Positions 26,082-39,600 of a DNA stretch of 64,000 bases are shown here, piece after piece; position 1 is the stretch's first letter, and every line of letters begins with the position of its first letter. The notes below the pieces were generated by a model. The model saw only the letters and a list, made by a program, of their open reading frames with translations. It was not told where the DNA came from and did not search any database. A program made the translations under genes and the position numbers. The DNA lies in assembly GCA_947492745.1 (NCBI GenBank), contig CANLOE010000025.1:1-64000 (forward strand), read 5' to 3'. Source of the stretch: an uncultured Cyclobacteriaceae bacterium. Its GTDB lineage: Bacteria > Bacteroidota > Bacteroidia > Cytophagales > Cyclobacteriaceae.

Positions 26082-28325
26082 TTAGTTGTTGATAATCGAT
26101 AGTTTTTCTTTCATGAGCTTGGCCGCTTCCTCCATGAGCAAAGTGCCTATCTCATCGGTATGGCGTTCTCTCCAGTTTTCCAATCGGGAACCTTTCACCC
26201 ATTGGTTGAAGGCTCCCATCGACGAGCCTGTATGCACCTGAAAGTTCACCTTTCTCTCCATATTGCCTTCAAAGGCCAAGCGACTACTGAAACCGAAATA
26301 AGCACGGAATATCAGGGCCATTTTATTTCTGGGGTTCTTTTCTGCTTTTTCGATTTCTGCTTCCTTTCCATTTTTCATTTTATAGGCCCTTACTTCTTTC
26401 CACACTTCGTCGAGTGTTTTTTCGAAGTATCTATTTTCCAATTGCTGCACTATTTTTTCGGGGATCTCTTCTATAGCATTGTATTGCTGATAGAGATTGA
26501 ACAGTTTATTGGCCCTAACGGGAAACAATACCCCTTTTTTCAATACCTGCACCTTGGCCCCGATTTCGAACATGTCTCCCGCAGGGGCATAATCCGTATC
26601 CCGTACGTCCACCTCCTGCAAGATCTCCTTCACGCTCTCACTGGTACCCGCCTCGACGGTACACTGATTGATAGAACCTGTCAGTACAAAATCGGCCCCC
26701 ATCATAAAGGCACAGACAATGGACTGTGGCGTGCCTATACCGCCCGCAAGACCGACCCTGATCGATCGATCGTAGGCATATTGTCTTTTACAACTATCCC
26801 TCAATTGCTGCATGGCAGGCAAGAGGACCATAGCTATACCACGGTCCGTATGCCCTCCGGAGTCGGCCTCCACGCAGATATCATAGCTCATGGGTACTTT
26901 CTTTGCATAGGTGGACTCTTCAATACTGATCAGTCCCTCTTCCAAGAGCCTATTGACTATCCTCTCCGGTGCCGGGCTCATAAAAGCTTTGGCCACTTCG
27001 GGCCTGGATACTTTTGCCACTATCCTATGGGTACAGCTGATTTCACCATTACCCATTTTTTTCAATCCTTTCAATCGATAATAGACCAGTGCTGGTGTCA
27101 TGGTCATGAAAGCTGCCGCTTCTATGGTATGGATACCATGGTTCAGGTAAAGGCTGACGATGTCCATCTCCCTATCCGGATTATCCAAATGATGGATCAG
27201 GTTCAGCCCATAGGCCTGACTGGGAGTCAATTGTCCTTGGAGGTACCGGATGTCCTCTTCGATCTGTCGCAAGCTCATACCTGCCGTCCCCAGAAAACCG
27301 AGCATGTTCGACTTTGCCAAACGCAGCACCATCTCTTTGGATGCAATCCCTTTGTACATGGCCCCCGTCATATAGGCATACTTCACTTTATATTCTTCCC
27401 GGAAGCTTGCAGAACCCAGACTACTTCCACAAAACCCGTTCGTTGTTTTTTTTTCAGGGCTTATTTTCTCCACCACGGCAGTGGCTTTTACTTCATGTTT
27501 ATTTTTTATTTCGATGACCATTTTGGTCAGGATGTCACCTCCTATTTCCTCGAAATCCCCAACACCACTATCCAAGAGGTGAGCTATGGTATCTACCCAT
27601 AGGACCGAACTCGCTATCTGCGTGGCCAGTAGTTTTTTCACTTCTCCGTTGTCATATGGTCTCGCAGTCGCATTGGCAATCACGGGTACTTTCAATGGCG
27701 AAAAACGGACCTGTTCCAAAAAAGCCTCAAACTCCGAAGCAGCATTGGCCATGTATTTCGAATGAAAAGGTGCGCTGACGAACAGTGGGATAATCTTGAT
27801 TCCCTGAGCATCAAAATCCTTGACGACGGTATCGATCTCTTCCTTTTTTCCAGCGATGACAATCTGCGTGGGCGTGTTGTAGTTGGCGACCTCTACACCG
27901 TAGCCGCCTTCTTTCAGTTTTTCCCGTACTTGTCCCGCTTCCAGGCCCAGTACAGCGGCCATTCCTCCACCGGAGGCTGCCGCCATCAATTCGCCTCTCT
28001 TTTGGACCAACTTCAGGCCCGACATAAAATCAAAAGCTCCGGCACTGAGCAGGGCATTGTACTCGCCCAAACTGTGCCCTATGAGATAGTCAGGAGTCGA
28101 ACCGTTCTGCTGTTCGTAATACCGAAAGGCATTTACCGTATACAATGCGGGCTGCGTGAACTGGGTCTTGCCCAGTTCTCTCTTTGGGTCCTTTAGGCAA
28201 AGCTCTTCCAAATCATAGCCCAAGAACTCCGATGCTGCCAAAGTCTCTGTTCTATATTGTTGAAAAAGTCCCTTTCCCATGCCTCTGTGCTGGGCACCTT
28301 GCCCAGGAAACATTATCGCTTTCAT
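26082..28325 (-). CDS. Trans-acting acyltransferase-enoylreductase fusion (PksE-like AT-ER)
   Basis: Supplies extender units to the AT-less modules and carries a PfaD-type flavin enoylreductase. Of 747 residues, about 1-285 are AT: MFPGQGAQHRGMG, GHSLGEY with S85, KRGELM with R110 (malonyl carboxylate binder) and VSAPFHS with H188, consistent with malonyl-CoA specificity. About 300-735 are ER: MTGAMYKGIASKEMV, EADSGGHTDRG and the flavin-site GLAGGIGTPQS. It is the only intact malonyl-type AT seen, so it presumably loads all modules. The ER can serve modules in trans in addition to the two built-in MDR-type ER domains. It begins 3 bp after the large PKS stop codon. Confidence 0.94.
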   Translation of the reverse strand: MKAIMFPGQGAQHRGMGKGLFQQYRTETLAASEFLGYDLEELCLKDPKRELGKTQFTQPALYTVNAFRYYEQQNGSTPDYLIGHSLGEYNALLSAGAFDFMSGLKLVQKRGELMAAASGGGMAAVLGLEAGQVREKLKEGGYGVEVANYNTPTQIVIAGKKEEIDTVVKDFDAQGIKIIPLFVSAPFHSKYMANAASEFEAFLEQVRFSPLKVPVIANATARPYDNGEVKKLLATQIASSVLWVDTIAHLLDSGVGDFEEIGGDILTKMVIEIKNKHEVKATAVVEKISPEKKTTNGFCGSSLGSASFREEYKVKYAYMTGAMYKGIASKEMVLRLAKSNMLGFLGTAGMSLRQIEEDIRYLQGQLTPSQAYGLNLIHHLDNPDREMDIVSLYLNHGIHTIEAAAFMTMTPALVYYRLKGLKKMGNGEISCTHRIVAKVSRPEVAKAFMSPAPERIVNRLLEEGLISIEESTYAKKVPMSYDICVEADSGGHTDRGIAMVLLPAMQQLRDSCKRQYAYDRSIRVGLAGGIGTPQSIVCAFMMGADFVLTGSINQCTVEAGTSESVKEILQEVDVRDTDYAPAGDMFEIGAKVQVLKKGVLFPVRANKLFNLYQQYNAIEEIPEKIVQQLENRYFEKTLDEVWKEVRAYKMKNGKEAEIEKAEKNPRNKMALIFRAYFGFSSRLAFEGNMERKVNFQVHTGSSMGAFNQWVKGSRLENWRERHTDEIGTLLMEEAAKLMKEKLSIINN

Positions 28326-28328
28326 TTT

Positions 28329-30676
28329 CTATTGATTTTTATGATTTTCTGTTTCGTTCAATTGTGCGAACCATGCTGAACAATGGGGTTCTTTCGTTAC
28401 CGAAAAATGGTCTCCTTCGGCATTGATAACCCTTAGGTTACTGTAATGGGCCTTCCAACCCAAATCTTCGCTTGCTCCTTTCAAAAATTCGCCCTGGGCT
28501 CGAATCAAGGTGGCCGATACATCGAAAAGGCCCGATAGTTCATGGTCGGTATCCAAGGAGGCATGGTACACCTCCCACATCTTATGCAGTTTATTCCTGT
28601 CCAGACGCACACCTGCTTTGTCCAATAGGTCATGAATCACTGCCACTCTTTTGGATTTGGCAGTTCTCATGATTTTCTTGGTCATTTTATCGATGTCCAA
28701 TACCAAGGTTTCATCGGATTGGTCCACTATCGTCCTAATAAAAGCCGTAATGCGGTCATTGACCTTTAGGTTCAGCGTATTGGAATAACTGTCAATAAGA
28801 ATTACATTCCCGATAATCAGATCCGGTATGTCTTTCAGTTGTTTCAGCATTTCGTGGAGTACAAGACCTCCATAGCTATGGGCCACGATCTGCACTGGAC
28901 CTGTAGGTGCCAGTTCCTTGATCAGGTCGAGGTTGTGTGCTGCCATGGCCGCCAGTGTGGTCAGTGCTTCCCCTTCTTCCCTTACTCCTTTCATCTGTAG
29001 TCCAAAAACATTACCAGAGGCTGAAAACTTCTCGGCCAGCTCATAGTAGCCGTCAACAATACCGGGCATACCGGGCAGGATATAGGTGTGTCCTGTTTCA
29101 CGGTTCCCATCGTTCTTGAAATAGATGATATCCTTATGATAGTTTTCCTTAGGGGCTTTCAAATCCTGCTCAATCAGGCTTAACAAAGCGCCCAAGTCCT
29201 GCTGCACCAGTACTTGTCCCATTGTGAGGTGAAGGTCCAAAGCTTCATTGAGTCCGCTCATCAGGTCCAACACCTGTAGTGAAGTCAGGTCCAGTTCGGA
29301 GAGTGGGAGGTCCATGGAGATATCAGCGAGTTCCTTTCCCGTTATGTCTTTGAAAACGGTATCGATTTTCTCTTTCTCTTTACTGGGAATGGTCTCCAAA
29401 GGTGTTCTTTCCTCGGGTTCCTTCTCTGGGACCTGTACCTTCCCTCCTTCTTCTTCGGGAAGGGGCAGCGCAGCTGTTCCTTTTCCCTTGTACTCTTCGA
29501 GTATGATATGGGCATTGGTGCCTCCTACAGCGAAGCTGTTCAGTGCGGCCCTACGGGGATAGCTACCGTTCTTCCATGGAATAGCGTTGTCTTCCAGTAC
29601 CAGGGAAAGTGATGGGGACAGATCGCTGTTGACTTCTCCCAGTCCGGGTATGCCCGGTATGGTCTTGCTTCTCAAGGCCATGATGACTTTGATCAGGGAG
29701 GCCATACCCGAGGCGATTCCCGAGTGCCCCACGGTTGGTTTTATGCTGCTGATGCGCCACTTTTTATCCTTTTCACTGCTCAGTTCTTTGTAAACAGCGT
29801 CTATTGCCCCCAATTCTATAGCATCCGAAATACGGTTGGCGATACCATGTGCTTCGATATAATCGATAGTATTGGGGTCTATTTTTGCATTTTCAAGGCT
29901 TTTCCTTACGGCTGATTTAATGCCTTTGGGATTAGGGGCTTCCCAAGAGATATTCTTTCCTCCATGCAGGTAACTGCTTCCCTTTACCAGAGCCTGGATA
30001 GTATTTCCTTCCGACTCGGCGAGGTCGAGGCGCTTGAGCATGACCATGCCGATACCCTCACTCCGGACGATACCATCGGCCTCCTGACCGAAGCTTTTCA
30101 TCTCCCCTTCTTTGCTCAATAGTCCCACTAGGTCTTCCATTCCTTTGTATGTGGCCGTTTCCTTAGTAATGACATTGACACTTCCCACGATAGCTTGTGT
30201 ACATTCTCCATTGTGGATGGCCTGCACTGCTTTGTGAATAGCCTGAAAGGAACTGGTACAGGCAGAATTGACAATCTCACTCGGACCCGATAGGTTGAAC
30301 TCATAGGATATCTTCGAGGCCAACATGGAGGCCATGCTTCTACTGTTTTCCATGGATTGGTTATCAAAGTGCTGTGTCAGACCTATAAAGACACCCGTAT
30401 TGCTCCCGTAGAGCTCTTTACGGCCCATCCCTGAGGAGGCCAGGACCTTGGCCAAAACTCCGAAGACCAATTTGTGCTGGCGCAGGTCTGAAGTGATATC
30501 GCCCTCTATGGGTTTGTCCAACAACTGTTGCAGGTCTTTGTCCACCACTCCTTCATTGATTCCCATCCAGCCTTTGGACGCATTCGGTCTACTTTCTCCC
30601 GATAGGGAGTTGGACCAGAGTTCGCCCGGGTTGTCCGCACCTGGGAAGAGCCCCTCGGCCCCTATGATAGCGATGT
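28329..30676 (-). other. Terminal module: variant KS*, ACP, thioesterase
   Basis: KS* (about 30676-29490) keeps Cys (C6509, NSACTSSF) and a His in TVGHSG, but HGTGT is HGIAN and its N-terminal region is shortened. An ACP with LDLTSLQVL (Ser near 29285) and an alpha/beta-hydrolase TE (about 29145-28329) follow. The TE nucleophile is S6970 in AHSYGG, with EGDHFSV for the histidine. Whether KS* elongates or only passes the chain on is open. Confidence 0.85.
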
Positions 30677-33600
30677 CCTTGGTCAGGACATCTTCCTCAC
30701 TACCAGCTACCTCTACCGCACTGATTTCCACTAAGCTTTGTTTGCTATCGCTATGGGAAACCGCTATGGGTTCGGGTTCTTCCAAAACTACCGCTGGTTC
30801 CTTCTGTTCCACGTCCGTGACCTCTGCCCGTGTTGTTGTTTCTATGGCGGGGAGTGCTGCTGCCTCCTTGAGTATCATTTTCGCAAATTCGTCCAGAGTG
30901 GGATTTTCGTACAGTGCTGCCCCTTGTATGGAAGTGCCGTAGGTATCGTTGACCGCTTTCAATATCTCGATGCCACTGATAGAGTCCAGACCGACATCCA
31001 CAAAGGAGGCTTCCTCATCGAATTCGTCGCTCGGGATATGCAGTATATTGTCAAAGATATCCTTGATTTTCTCTTTAATGGACTGCAAACTGATAGCAGG
31101 TGCCCCTGCTGTTCGGTCTTCTTGCGGGGTGGGCTGACGGTCTTCCTTTATTTGAGGGCGTTCTTCCAAAATGGTCGAAGCGGCCCTAGAGGCGGAATAG
31201 TCCACAGTACTGTCATTAGGATCCTCCAAAGCGATTTTCAGCGATGGGACTTCATGCGCTTGGAAGACATCGGCTTCCGCTGCACCTGCGGCTTCCAGCA
31301 CCCTTTTCGGTTCCAAATTATCCTTCCTGACCAGCACGGGATTCAGCGTCCCGACCGTATCGACTTTCTTTTGGCGGTTTTGCTCATAGGCATTGTACCA
31401 ATAGCGTTCCGGTGCGAAGGGATAGGTCGGGAGGCTCATTTTCAATGGTTTTTCTTCTCCGTAGAGGAGCAACCAGTCCATGTCCATTCCTTTCACCCAC
31501 AATTGGGCCAGTGAGGGCAGTTCGTTGTTCTTGATAGCTGTGGTCACATAGGCCTGTCCTGCTTGTCCTGTCAGTAGGAATCCACTTTCCTTTTTCTTGG
31601 TATTCCCGAGAAATATACCCTCCGATTTTCCTTCCAGATAGGCAGAGAGCTTGTCGATAATGTCCTCTGCACTATCGGCCACAAGGGCCATCCGCTCTTC
31701 TAGGGCCTGTCTCCCTACCTGTAGGGTGTAGGCCATGGACTGTAGGTCCAGGGCGGGGCGGGTCTGTAGGTGTTGCAATAGGTTTTCAGCCTGTGCCCTT
31801 AGCCGATCGGTATTTTTTGCCGAAAGGACGAGGACTACAGGTCCGCTTGCATGGACAGGAGCCTTCCGTTGTTCCCGGTATTCTTCGATAATGATGTGGC
31901 CATTGCTACCGCCGGCCCCGAAACTACTGACTCCTGCCAGTAGTGGCCCTTCCCCATCGCGGGTCCAGGGTTCCAGTTGCTGCTGTACGCTGAAAGGGCT
32001 ATTTTCAAAATCAATGTTGGGGTTGAGGGTTTCGGAGTGCAGTGAGGGCACCAGTGTTCTGTGCTTGAGCTGCAATAGGACTTTGGTAATGCCCGAAATG
32101 GCCGCCATGGACTCTCCATGACCGATGTTCGACTTGACGGAGCCTATTTTTATCTTTTTTTCCTGATTGTTTTCGGGAGCAAAGACCTTGGACAGGCCGG
32201 CGATTTCTATCGGATCGCCCAGACTTGTGCCCGTGCCATGGGCTTCGATATAACTGATCTCGGCCGTATCGATATTGGCATTGCGGACTGCTTCCTGTAT
32301 GACAGCGGACTGTGCCTTGGGATTGGGGACGGTATAGCCGTTGGTCTTTCCTCCATGGTTTACAGCGATGCCCTTGATCGTTCCATAGATATGGTCTCCG
32401 TCCTTTATGGCCTTGCTCAGTGGTTTCAAGAGTACCGCACCCACACCTTCTGCGGGGACATAGCCTTCGGCACCTTCACCGAAACTCTCGCACCTACCCT
32501 TGCTCGATACGAAATTCCCCTGTGAGAGTACCAAATATTTGTTGGGGTGGATACTGACGTTGACCCCGCCGGCTACTGCATAATCGATGCTACCGCTACG
32601 CAAGCTACCACAGGCAATCTCGATGGCGGTCAGTGAAGAGGAACACATGGTGTCCACGGCCAGACTGGGTCCGTGAAAGTCAAAGAAATAGGATGCACGG
32701 TTCGCAATGCTGCTCGGACTGCTCCACAGGGCGGTGGGCCTACCTTTGAGTGTCTCTTCGACTCCGAAAAGCTGGTATTCCTCGTACATCACCCCTACAT
32801 ACACGCCGACCTTACTTCTCAGTACGTTCTTTTCCTTGGTCTTCGAGCCTCGAAGGGTCTCTTTGGTATAGCCGGCATCTTCGATGGCCTCATGTACCGT
32901 CTGTAAAAAGAGCCGCTCCTGAGGGTCCATCATCTCGGCTTCTTTCGGTGAAATCTTGAAGAACTTGGAATCGAACCTGTCGTAGCCATCGATGAAGCCG
33001 CCCCATTTGCTGAAACTTTTTCCGGCTTGTCCCTTTTGTGCATCGTAAAAACCGCTCAGGTCCCATCGTTCCTCGGGAATCTCCGTGATGCTATCACGGC
33101 CCTGTTTCAGGTTTTCCCAAAACGCATTGACATCCTTCGCGCCCGGGTATTGGCCTCCGAGCCCTATGATAGCGATATCTTCCGCGCCATTTGCCGTTTG
33201 CCCCAAGGGTTTGTGCACGGTATTCGTTTCTTCCACGGCTCGGATAAAGCGGGGCCTGGAGTCGGGCAGAACCGCTATCGGTGTTACGGGTGTATCTTCG
33301 GTCATCACGGTTGCAGGATTATCTCCGGGGGACATACCGGCCAGTTTCAGGAGTGTATCGGTATGTTCTTCCATAAAGTATTCGAGCAGTTCGCCCAGGT
33401 TCTGGTGTTCAAAAAACAGTGTTCTCGGTAGATTATCGAAAACCTGCCCCAGACTATTGGTCAATTTGGTGATGGACAGGGAATCGATGCCGTAATCCTC
33501 AAAGGGTACTTCCAGATCGATCCTGTCTTCGGGTAGCTTTAGATCCTTGTGCAGGATTCCTTTGATATAGCGTATGGAAAAGGCTTTCAACTTTTCCTGT

Positions 33601-36600
33601 TCCTTGTCGCTGAGCGCAGAAGGGGCTTGCTTTTCTTTGACCTTGACCGTTTTTTTCATGGCTTTCAGTTTTTTGCCATAGGTAACTATCGCCTGTTCCT
33701 TGTCGGTGGTCATCAGTTTTTCGAAAACCGACAATCCATCCGTGGTAGGCATGGGACTCATCCCCCATTGCTGCTCCATATATTTCTGCACTTCTGCATT
33801 GACCTGTATGCCGCCTTCTTCCCACAGGGGCCAGTTGATACTTATGGTATGCCCTTTTCGTTTCCCCGCTGCCTTTAGCGCATTTCTGTAGTGAGCGTAA
33901 TTGTCCAGATAGGTATTGGCCATGGCATAATCCGCTTGGCCGGCATTCCCCATGATAGCGGCTACAGAACTGAAATAGACCATGAAGTCCAAGGTCATGT
34001 CCTTGGTCAACTCATCCAAATATTTAGTTCCCAGCATTTTGGGAGCAAGTACGGAGCGTATTTCTTCGGAAGTCTTGTGGAGGAGCAGGCCATCCTCTGT
34101 CCTTCCGGCCGCATGGATGATTCCCTGAAGGCCTCCGTATTCGCTTTTGACCTTATTTATAAGACCTTTCAGGGCCTCCCTGTCACCCATATCACAGGAA
34201 TGGTAGCTTGTCCGGGGAAATTCACCCAGAAAAGCCTGTAGTTCTGTACTGATTGAACTTCTACCGACCAGTAGGATTCGGGTATCCTTGACCGAGGCTA
34301 TGTACCGGGCAAAAATCCTTCCCAGACCGCCACCGCCGCCTGTGATGAGGTAGGTGCCCCCTTCTTTGATGCAAGAGTCCGAAAGGCCTTCCTCAGGTAC
34401 TGCCTCGACCGGAATCAGTTCCCGAACCTCACGGGTACCGTTCTGATAACGGACTTCGGTAGTATCGATGATGCGCTCTACGTTCAACAGTGCTCCCAGG
34501 GATTCCACATCATGCAGTATGCCGTCTTCCAGTAGAAGTACCTTCCCACTTACTTTTGGGGTTTCCTGAGCGACACTCTTGAACAGCCCCGATAGGAAGC
34601 CGAAATGTACCGCATCCGAAGCACTCATCACCACCAAGTTGTGCGAAGGTCCATTGTTTTTCATATCGGTACGCAGGCGGTCTGCTACCTGTACCGCATA
34701 GTCCAAAGAATCCGAAACGGGAAGGGCTTCCACCTCTATTTCCAGTACTTCCTTGAGCTTATCGGCCATGATTCCCGTTCCTCCTATCAGATAAACTTGA
34801 GTGGCCAGTGGTGAAGTGGACTGCTTCTCTGTATCGACGGGGCTTTCTTTCCAAGGGTAATCGTAAGTGTGTGTCTTCTTTTCAGCATTTTTCGGCGCAT
34901 CTCCGGAAAATTTCAGGCCCACAAAGTCCACAAAATCGATCAGCACCTCACCGGCATCGTTCAGGATATCGATGTCATAATGGATAACCGCACCGGCATC
35001 CTTGTCTTTGTTCCTGCGGGCATAGCACCAGAGCGATTCGGGCAGCTCAGCATATAGGTTTACCTCTTGGACGCTATAGGGCAGCACAAGGGCTTTCTCT
35101 TCATTGCCGAAATTCAGACCGGCACAGGTCTGTAGTGCAGAATCCAATATCCCCGGAGTCAGTACATAGCCCGGCTCTTTTTTCAGTGCTATTTTGGACA
35201 GGACCTCTCCCTCTCCATAGAACAAGTGTTCTACACCTTGGAAGCTGCTCCCATAGTTCAGGCCTATCTCCCTGAAAAGTGCGTAGAATTCCTCTTTTTC
35301 TTTGGATTGCGGTAGCTTATCGCGCAATTGGGCCAAGTCATAACTCCGGGTTCGTTTCCCGTCTTTGTTCAGTAATATGCCCTGGCTGTGTACCTTGTTT
35401 TCATCGCCCATCGCGGAGTAGACTTCATAGGTGAGTCCTTCCTGCTGTGGATGAACGGAAATACCCACGTTCCGGGGCGTTCCGTTCACTTCAATGGGAC
35501 TCAACCAGACGACTTCCTTCAGTTGATTGATTTGTTGCCCTGTACTTCTGACACCGGCTTCCCGTGCCATCTCCAGATAGGCCACACCGGGCAGTACTTT
35601 CCTGTCCTGCACCAAGTGGTGGGCGAGGAAGTTTTCCTTGCCCGTATAGGTACTTTCGTATTTTTGGGCTTTCAGGTCGGACTCGTTCCGATGCAGTAGC
35701 GGGTGCAGTTCGGCCGGCTTGCCCTGCGGACTATCGGCGATGGCTTCTGTCTCTATCCAGTACCTTTCCCTTGCAAAAGGGTAGGTCGGCAGGGAAAGCT
35801 TGGAAAGTGTCCTTTCGGGGTAGAGTTGCGACCAATCGATTTGTGCCCCAGCCACCCAGTGTTCAGCAAGTGCCGACAGATTTTGCTCTTTTAGGGACGC
35901 TGTGACCGTGGCAGTATCGATTGCCGGGACTGTTTTTTTCCTGACCTTGGCCCTGAATTGATCCCTATGCTCTCCGTGCAAGTAGTCGGACAGCTGTTTT
36001 TTCAGTATTTCCCTATCCTCTGCGATAAAAGCCAGTCTTTCTTCGTGGTGGTCGCGGCCTACTTGGAGTGTATAGGCTATTTCATGCAGTGCCTCCCGAG
36101 GGTTCGATGCTACATGGGCCTGTAAATCCCTGACCCTATCCTTTAGGGCTTCAGGTGTCTTGGCCGATAACAGGATGAGTGCCGCTGCATCATCGGAGTA
36201 CCCTGCTTTCTCGGGAGCAATATACTCTTCGATAATGATGTGGGCATTGCTTCCACCAAAACCAAAACTGCTGACGCCTGCTATTTTCGGTACATCGCCT
36301 GTTTTTGACCATGTCCGCGTCTCCTGCTGTAGGGCAAATGGGCTTCCTGCCAGTTTCAGGTATTTGTTCGGGTTTTTCAGATGTGGATTGCCCGGCAAGG
36401 TATTGTGCTTCATGGCCAATAGGACCTTGGTGATACCGGCCATACCGGCGGCGGCTTCCAGGTGTCCTATATTGGCCTTGACCGTACCGATGGCACAGTG
36501 CGGCTCTTGGGGCATCGCTTGGCCTTTGTCCCGATAGAGTTCCTTGAAGGCCGCTTTCAGTCCCTCTACTTCGATAGGGTCTCCCAACGGGGTGCCCGTA

Positions 36601-39600
36601 CCGTGTGCTTCGATATAACTGATGTCGCCAGGGTCAACGCCCGCACTACGATAGGCCTTGACCAAGAGTTCCTTCTGGGCCATAGGGTTGGGTGAAGTGA
36701 GGGTATTGGCCCTTCCTCCGTGATTTTCCCCCGTACCTCGGACGATTCCGTAGATGGGGTCTCCGTCCAACTCTGCTTGGCGCAGTGGCTTCAGCACCAA
36801 GGCACCTACGCCTTCACTCCTTACGTATCCATTCGCGCTTTCATCAAAACTCTTGCAACGACCGTCATCGCTCAACATGCCTGCCTGACTGAAGGATATA
36901 GTGATCTGTGGCAATAATAATACGTTGACTCCGCCAGCGATGGCCATATCGCAATAGCCCGAGCGGATATTTTCTACCGCGCGGTGCAGGGCCACTAGGG
37001 AACTGGAACAGGCCGTATCGATAGGTTCGCTCGGTCCATGCAGGTCCAAGAGGTAGGATATCCTGTTGACCAGAACGGAATGCGAAGAACCCGTGGAGAA
37101 CTGGGCTTCGATATTGGCATTGTTCTCATCCCCATAGCGCATGGCATAGTCCGAACTGGCCACTCCTATGAATATGCCCGTATTGCTTCCTTTTATCTTT
37201 TCTTGGGTGATACCGGCATCCTCTACGGCACTGAATACGGTTTCCAGTATCAGGCGCTGTTGCGGGTCCATCAGTTCGGCTTCGCTTGGTAGAATATTGA
37301 AATAGAACGGGTCGAACTTATCCACATCGGGCATGAAGCCGCCCCATTTTGCTTTGGTCTTGCCCTTTTCCTTGAGGGGGTCTCCATAGTATTTCTTCCA
37401 GTCCCACCGCTCTTGGGGCACTTCCGAAATCAGGTCTTTGTTATCGTGCAGGTTCTGCCAGAATGCTTCCAGATCGGGGGAGTCCGGATAGCGACCACTA
37501 AGGCCTACAATAGCGATGGCCTCCTCTTCCTTTCGGGGAACTGTCCCTACCTGCTCTTGTGGCGAATGGGAGAGACTTTCGGAACGGAATCTTGGTGGTT
37601 TTCTGAACGATGGTCCTGTAGGGGGCAGTGCTTCCGGGGTCGGAAGAGCGGTGGGTATAGTGGCAGGAACTTGCTGCTCCGCTTGGTCTCCCATGACTTT
37701 TTCCAGTTGCTGGGGGTATTCCTCCAGAAGGTATTGGGCCAGCTTTTCTACCGTAGGGTAACTGAAAAAGACCGTAGGTTGTACATCTATATCGAAATGA
37801 TCGTTGAGGGTATTGGTATACTTACTCAACAGGATGGAATCAAAACCGTAACTGCCCAGTTCCTTTTGCCTATCGATAAGTTGCGGGTCTATCTTCAATA
37901 GCTCCGACATGAATGCGACCAGCTGATGCTCCGTAGGTTCCTGTAGGTGCTGTACAGATGAGGTCGAAGCAGGAACAGTGCCGTGCTTTCGCTCTTTCTG
38001 CTGTTGTGCTTTCCACTTCTCGGCAAACTTGTCCACGAGTCCGTAAAAGACCGCTGCCTGCTCTTTTCCTTGGTCCAGAAGCTCATCGAACACGCGAAGG
38101 CCTTCTTCTTTTGGCAAGGGCATCAGGCCCCACTGTTTCTTCATGTACTCTGCGACATCCTCAGCGACCTGCATCCCGCCTTCCGCCCATAGCGGCCAGT
38201 TGATGCTCATGGTCAGTCCTTGGCGCAGCCCTCGATGGCGCAGGGTATTTCTATACTGCGCGTGATGGTCCATAAAGGTATTGGCCGCGGCATAATCCGT
38301 CTGGCCCGCATTGCCCATGATGGCCGCTACCGAACTGAAATACACCACAAAGTCCAGCGCCATATCCTTACTGCATTCGTCCAGGTTCAGGGTACCCTGG
38401 ATTTTGGGAGCCAGTACGGTATGACGGACCTCTTTGATTTTGTTGACCATGAAGTCATCCGCTACATGTCCCGCACTATGGATGATCCCCTTAAGGTGTC
38501 CATATCGAGACTGAATATCTTTCATCAATTGTGCTACTGCTGTTTTATCCCCGATATCACAACTGTGGTATACAGCGTTGGGTACTGCCTGTAGTACTTG
38601 CTCTATGTCCTTGTTCAATGGTCTACGGCCTATGAGGATTGGCTTGGCTTTTTTTGTATTTCCGATGTGCGCCGCGAACAGGCTTCCCAAGCCGCCACTA
38701 CCTCCTGTGATGAGATAAAGGCCTCCTTCTTCGATGCGCAGTGGACCTTCTCCAGCGACCAAAGGAGCTATCGGACTCAGGTCTTTGATGTAGCGTGCCT
38801 GTCCGGTATACTTGACTTCGGTATCTCCCGTACTCAGCTCTTGTGCTATCAGCGATGCCAGTGCCGTACTGTCCTGCATCAGTTCTTCGTCTACGCAGAG
38901 TACCTTACCGCTTACTTTGGGATTTTCGCGATGCGCACTTTTGAACAGCCCCGAGACGAATCCATGGTCCGAAAGGGTCGCTGTGCTGCACAGTACCAAG
39001 GTATGTGAAGCTTTATTGTTTTTGATGTCAGCACCTAGCCGATCGAACAGACCATCAAAGTAGGCAAGGTGTCCCGTATCCGGAGTTACGTGGCTTACTT
39101 CCAAAGAAAGTGCTCTTCGCAGTCCCTCAGCAACGGAAGCGGTACTCCCTGCGAGTACAATGGACACCAGGTCGGTACCTGTCCCGTTTTCCGAAACAGT
39201 GGATAGGGGAGCTTCCTGCCAAGTGTAGTCATAGATTCCTGTACGGGGTTCCTCAGAAGCCTGTACAGCGGACAGCGGTAGGGTACCACTCATCAGTGGC
39301 AGGGTAAAGAAATCCCTGAAAGTAAGCAGTATCTGACCTTTTTCATCAAGGATATCAACATTGTAATGCCCTGTTTTTTCCTTACCATTGGCTCCTTTTA
39401 CCCTTCTGACATAACTCCATACCTTAGCGGGAAGCACTCCGTATATGTTCACTTCTTCGATGCTATAGGGCAATTGTATCCTCGGTTCGTCCGCAGCGAA
39501 GTTCAGCCCGACGATGGACTGTAGGGCACTGTCCAGTATACCGGGCAGTAATTGGTACCCCTCTTCCAGTGGCAATGCTATTTCCGAGAGTACTTCTTCC

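Noticed and set aside
26160-27602. 480-residue plus-strand frame opposite the AT-ER gene
   Set aside because: It is a shadow of the minus-strand AT-ER coding sequence and has no recognisable domain.
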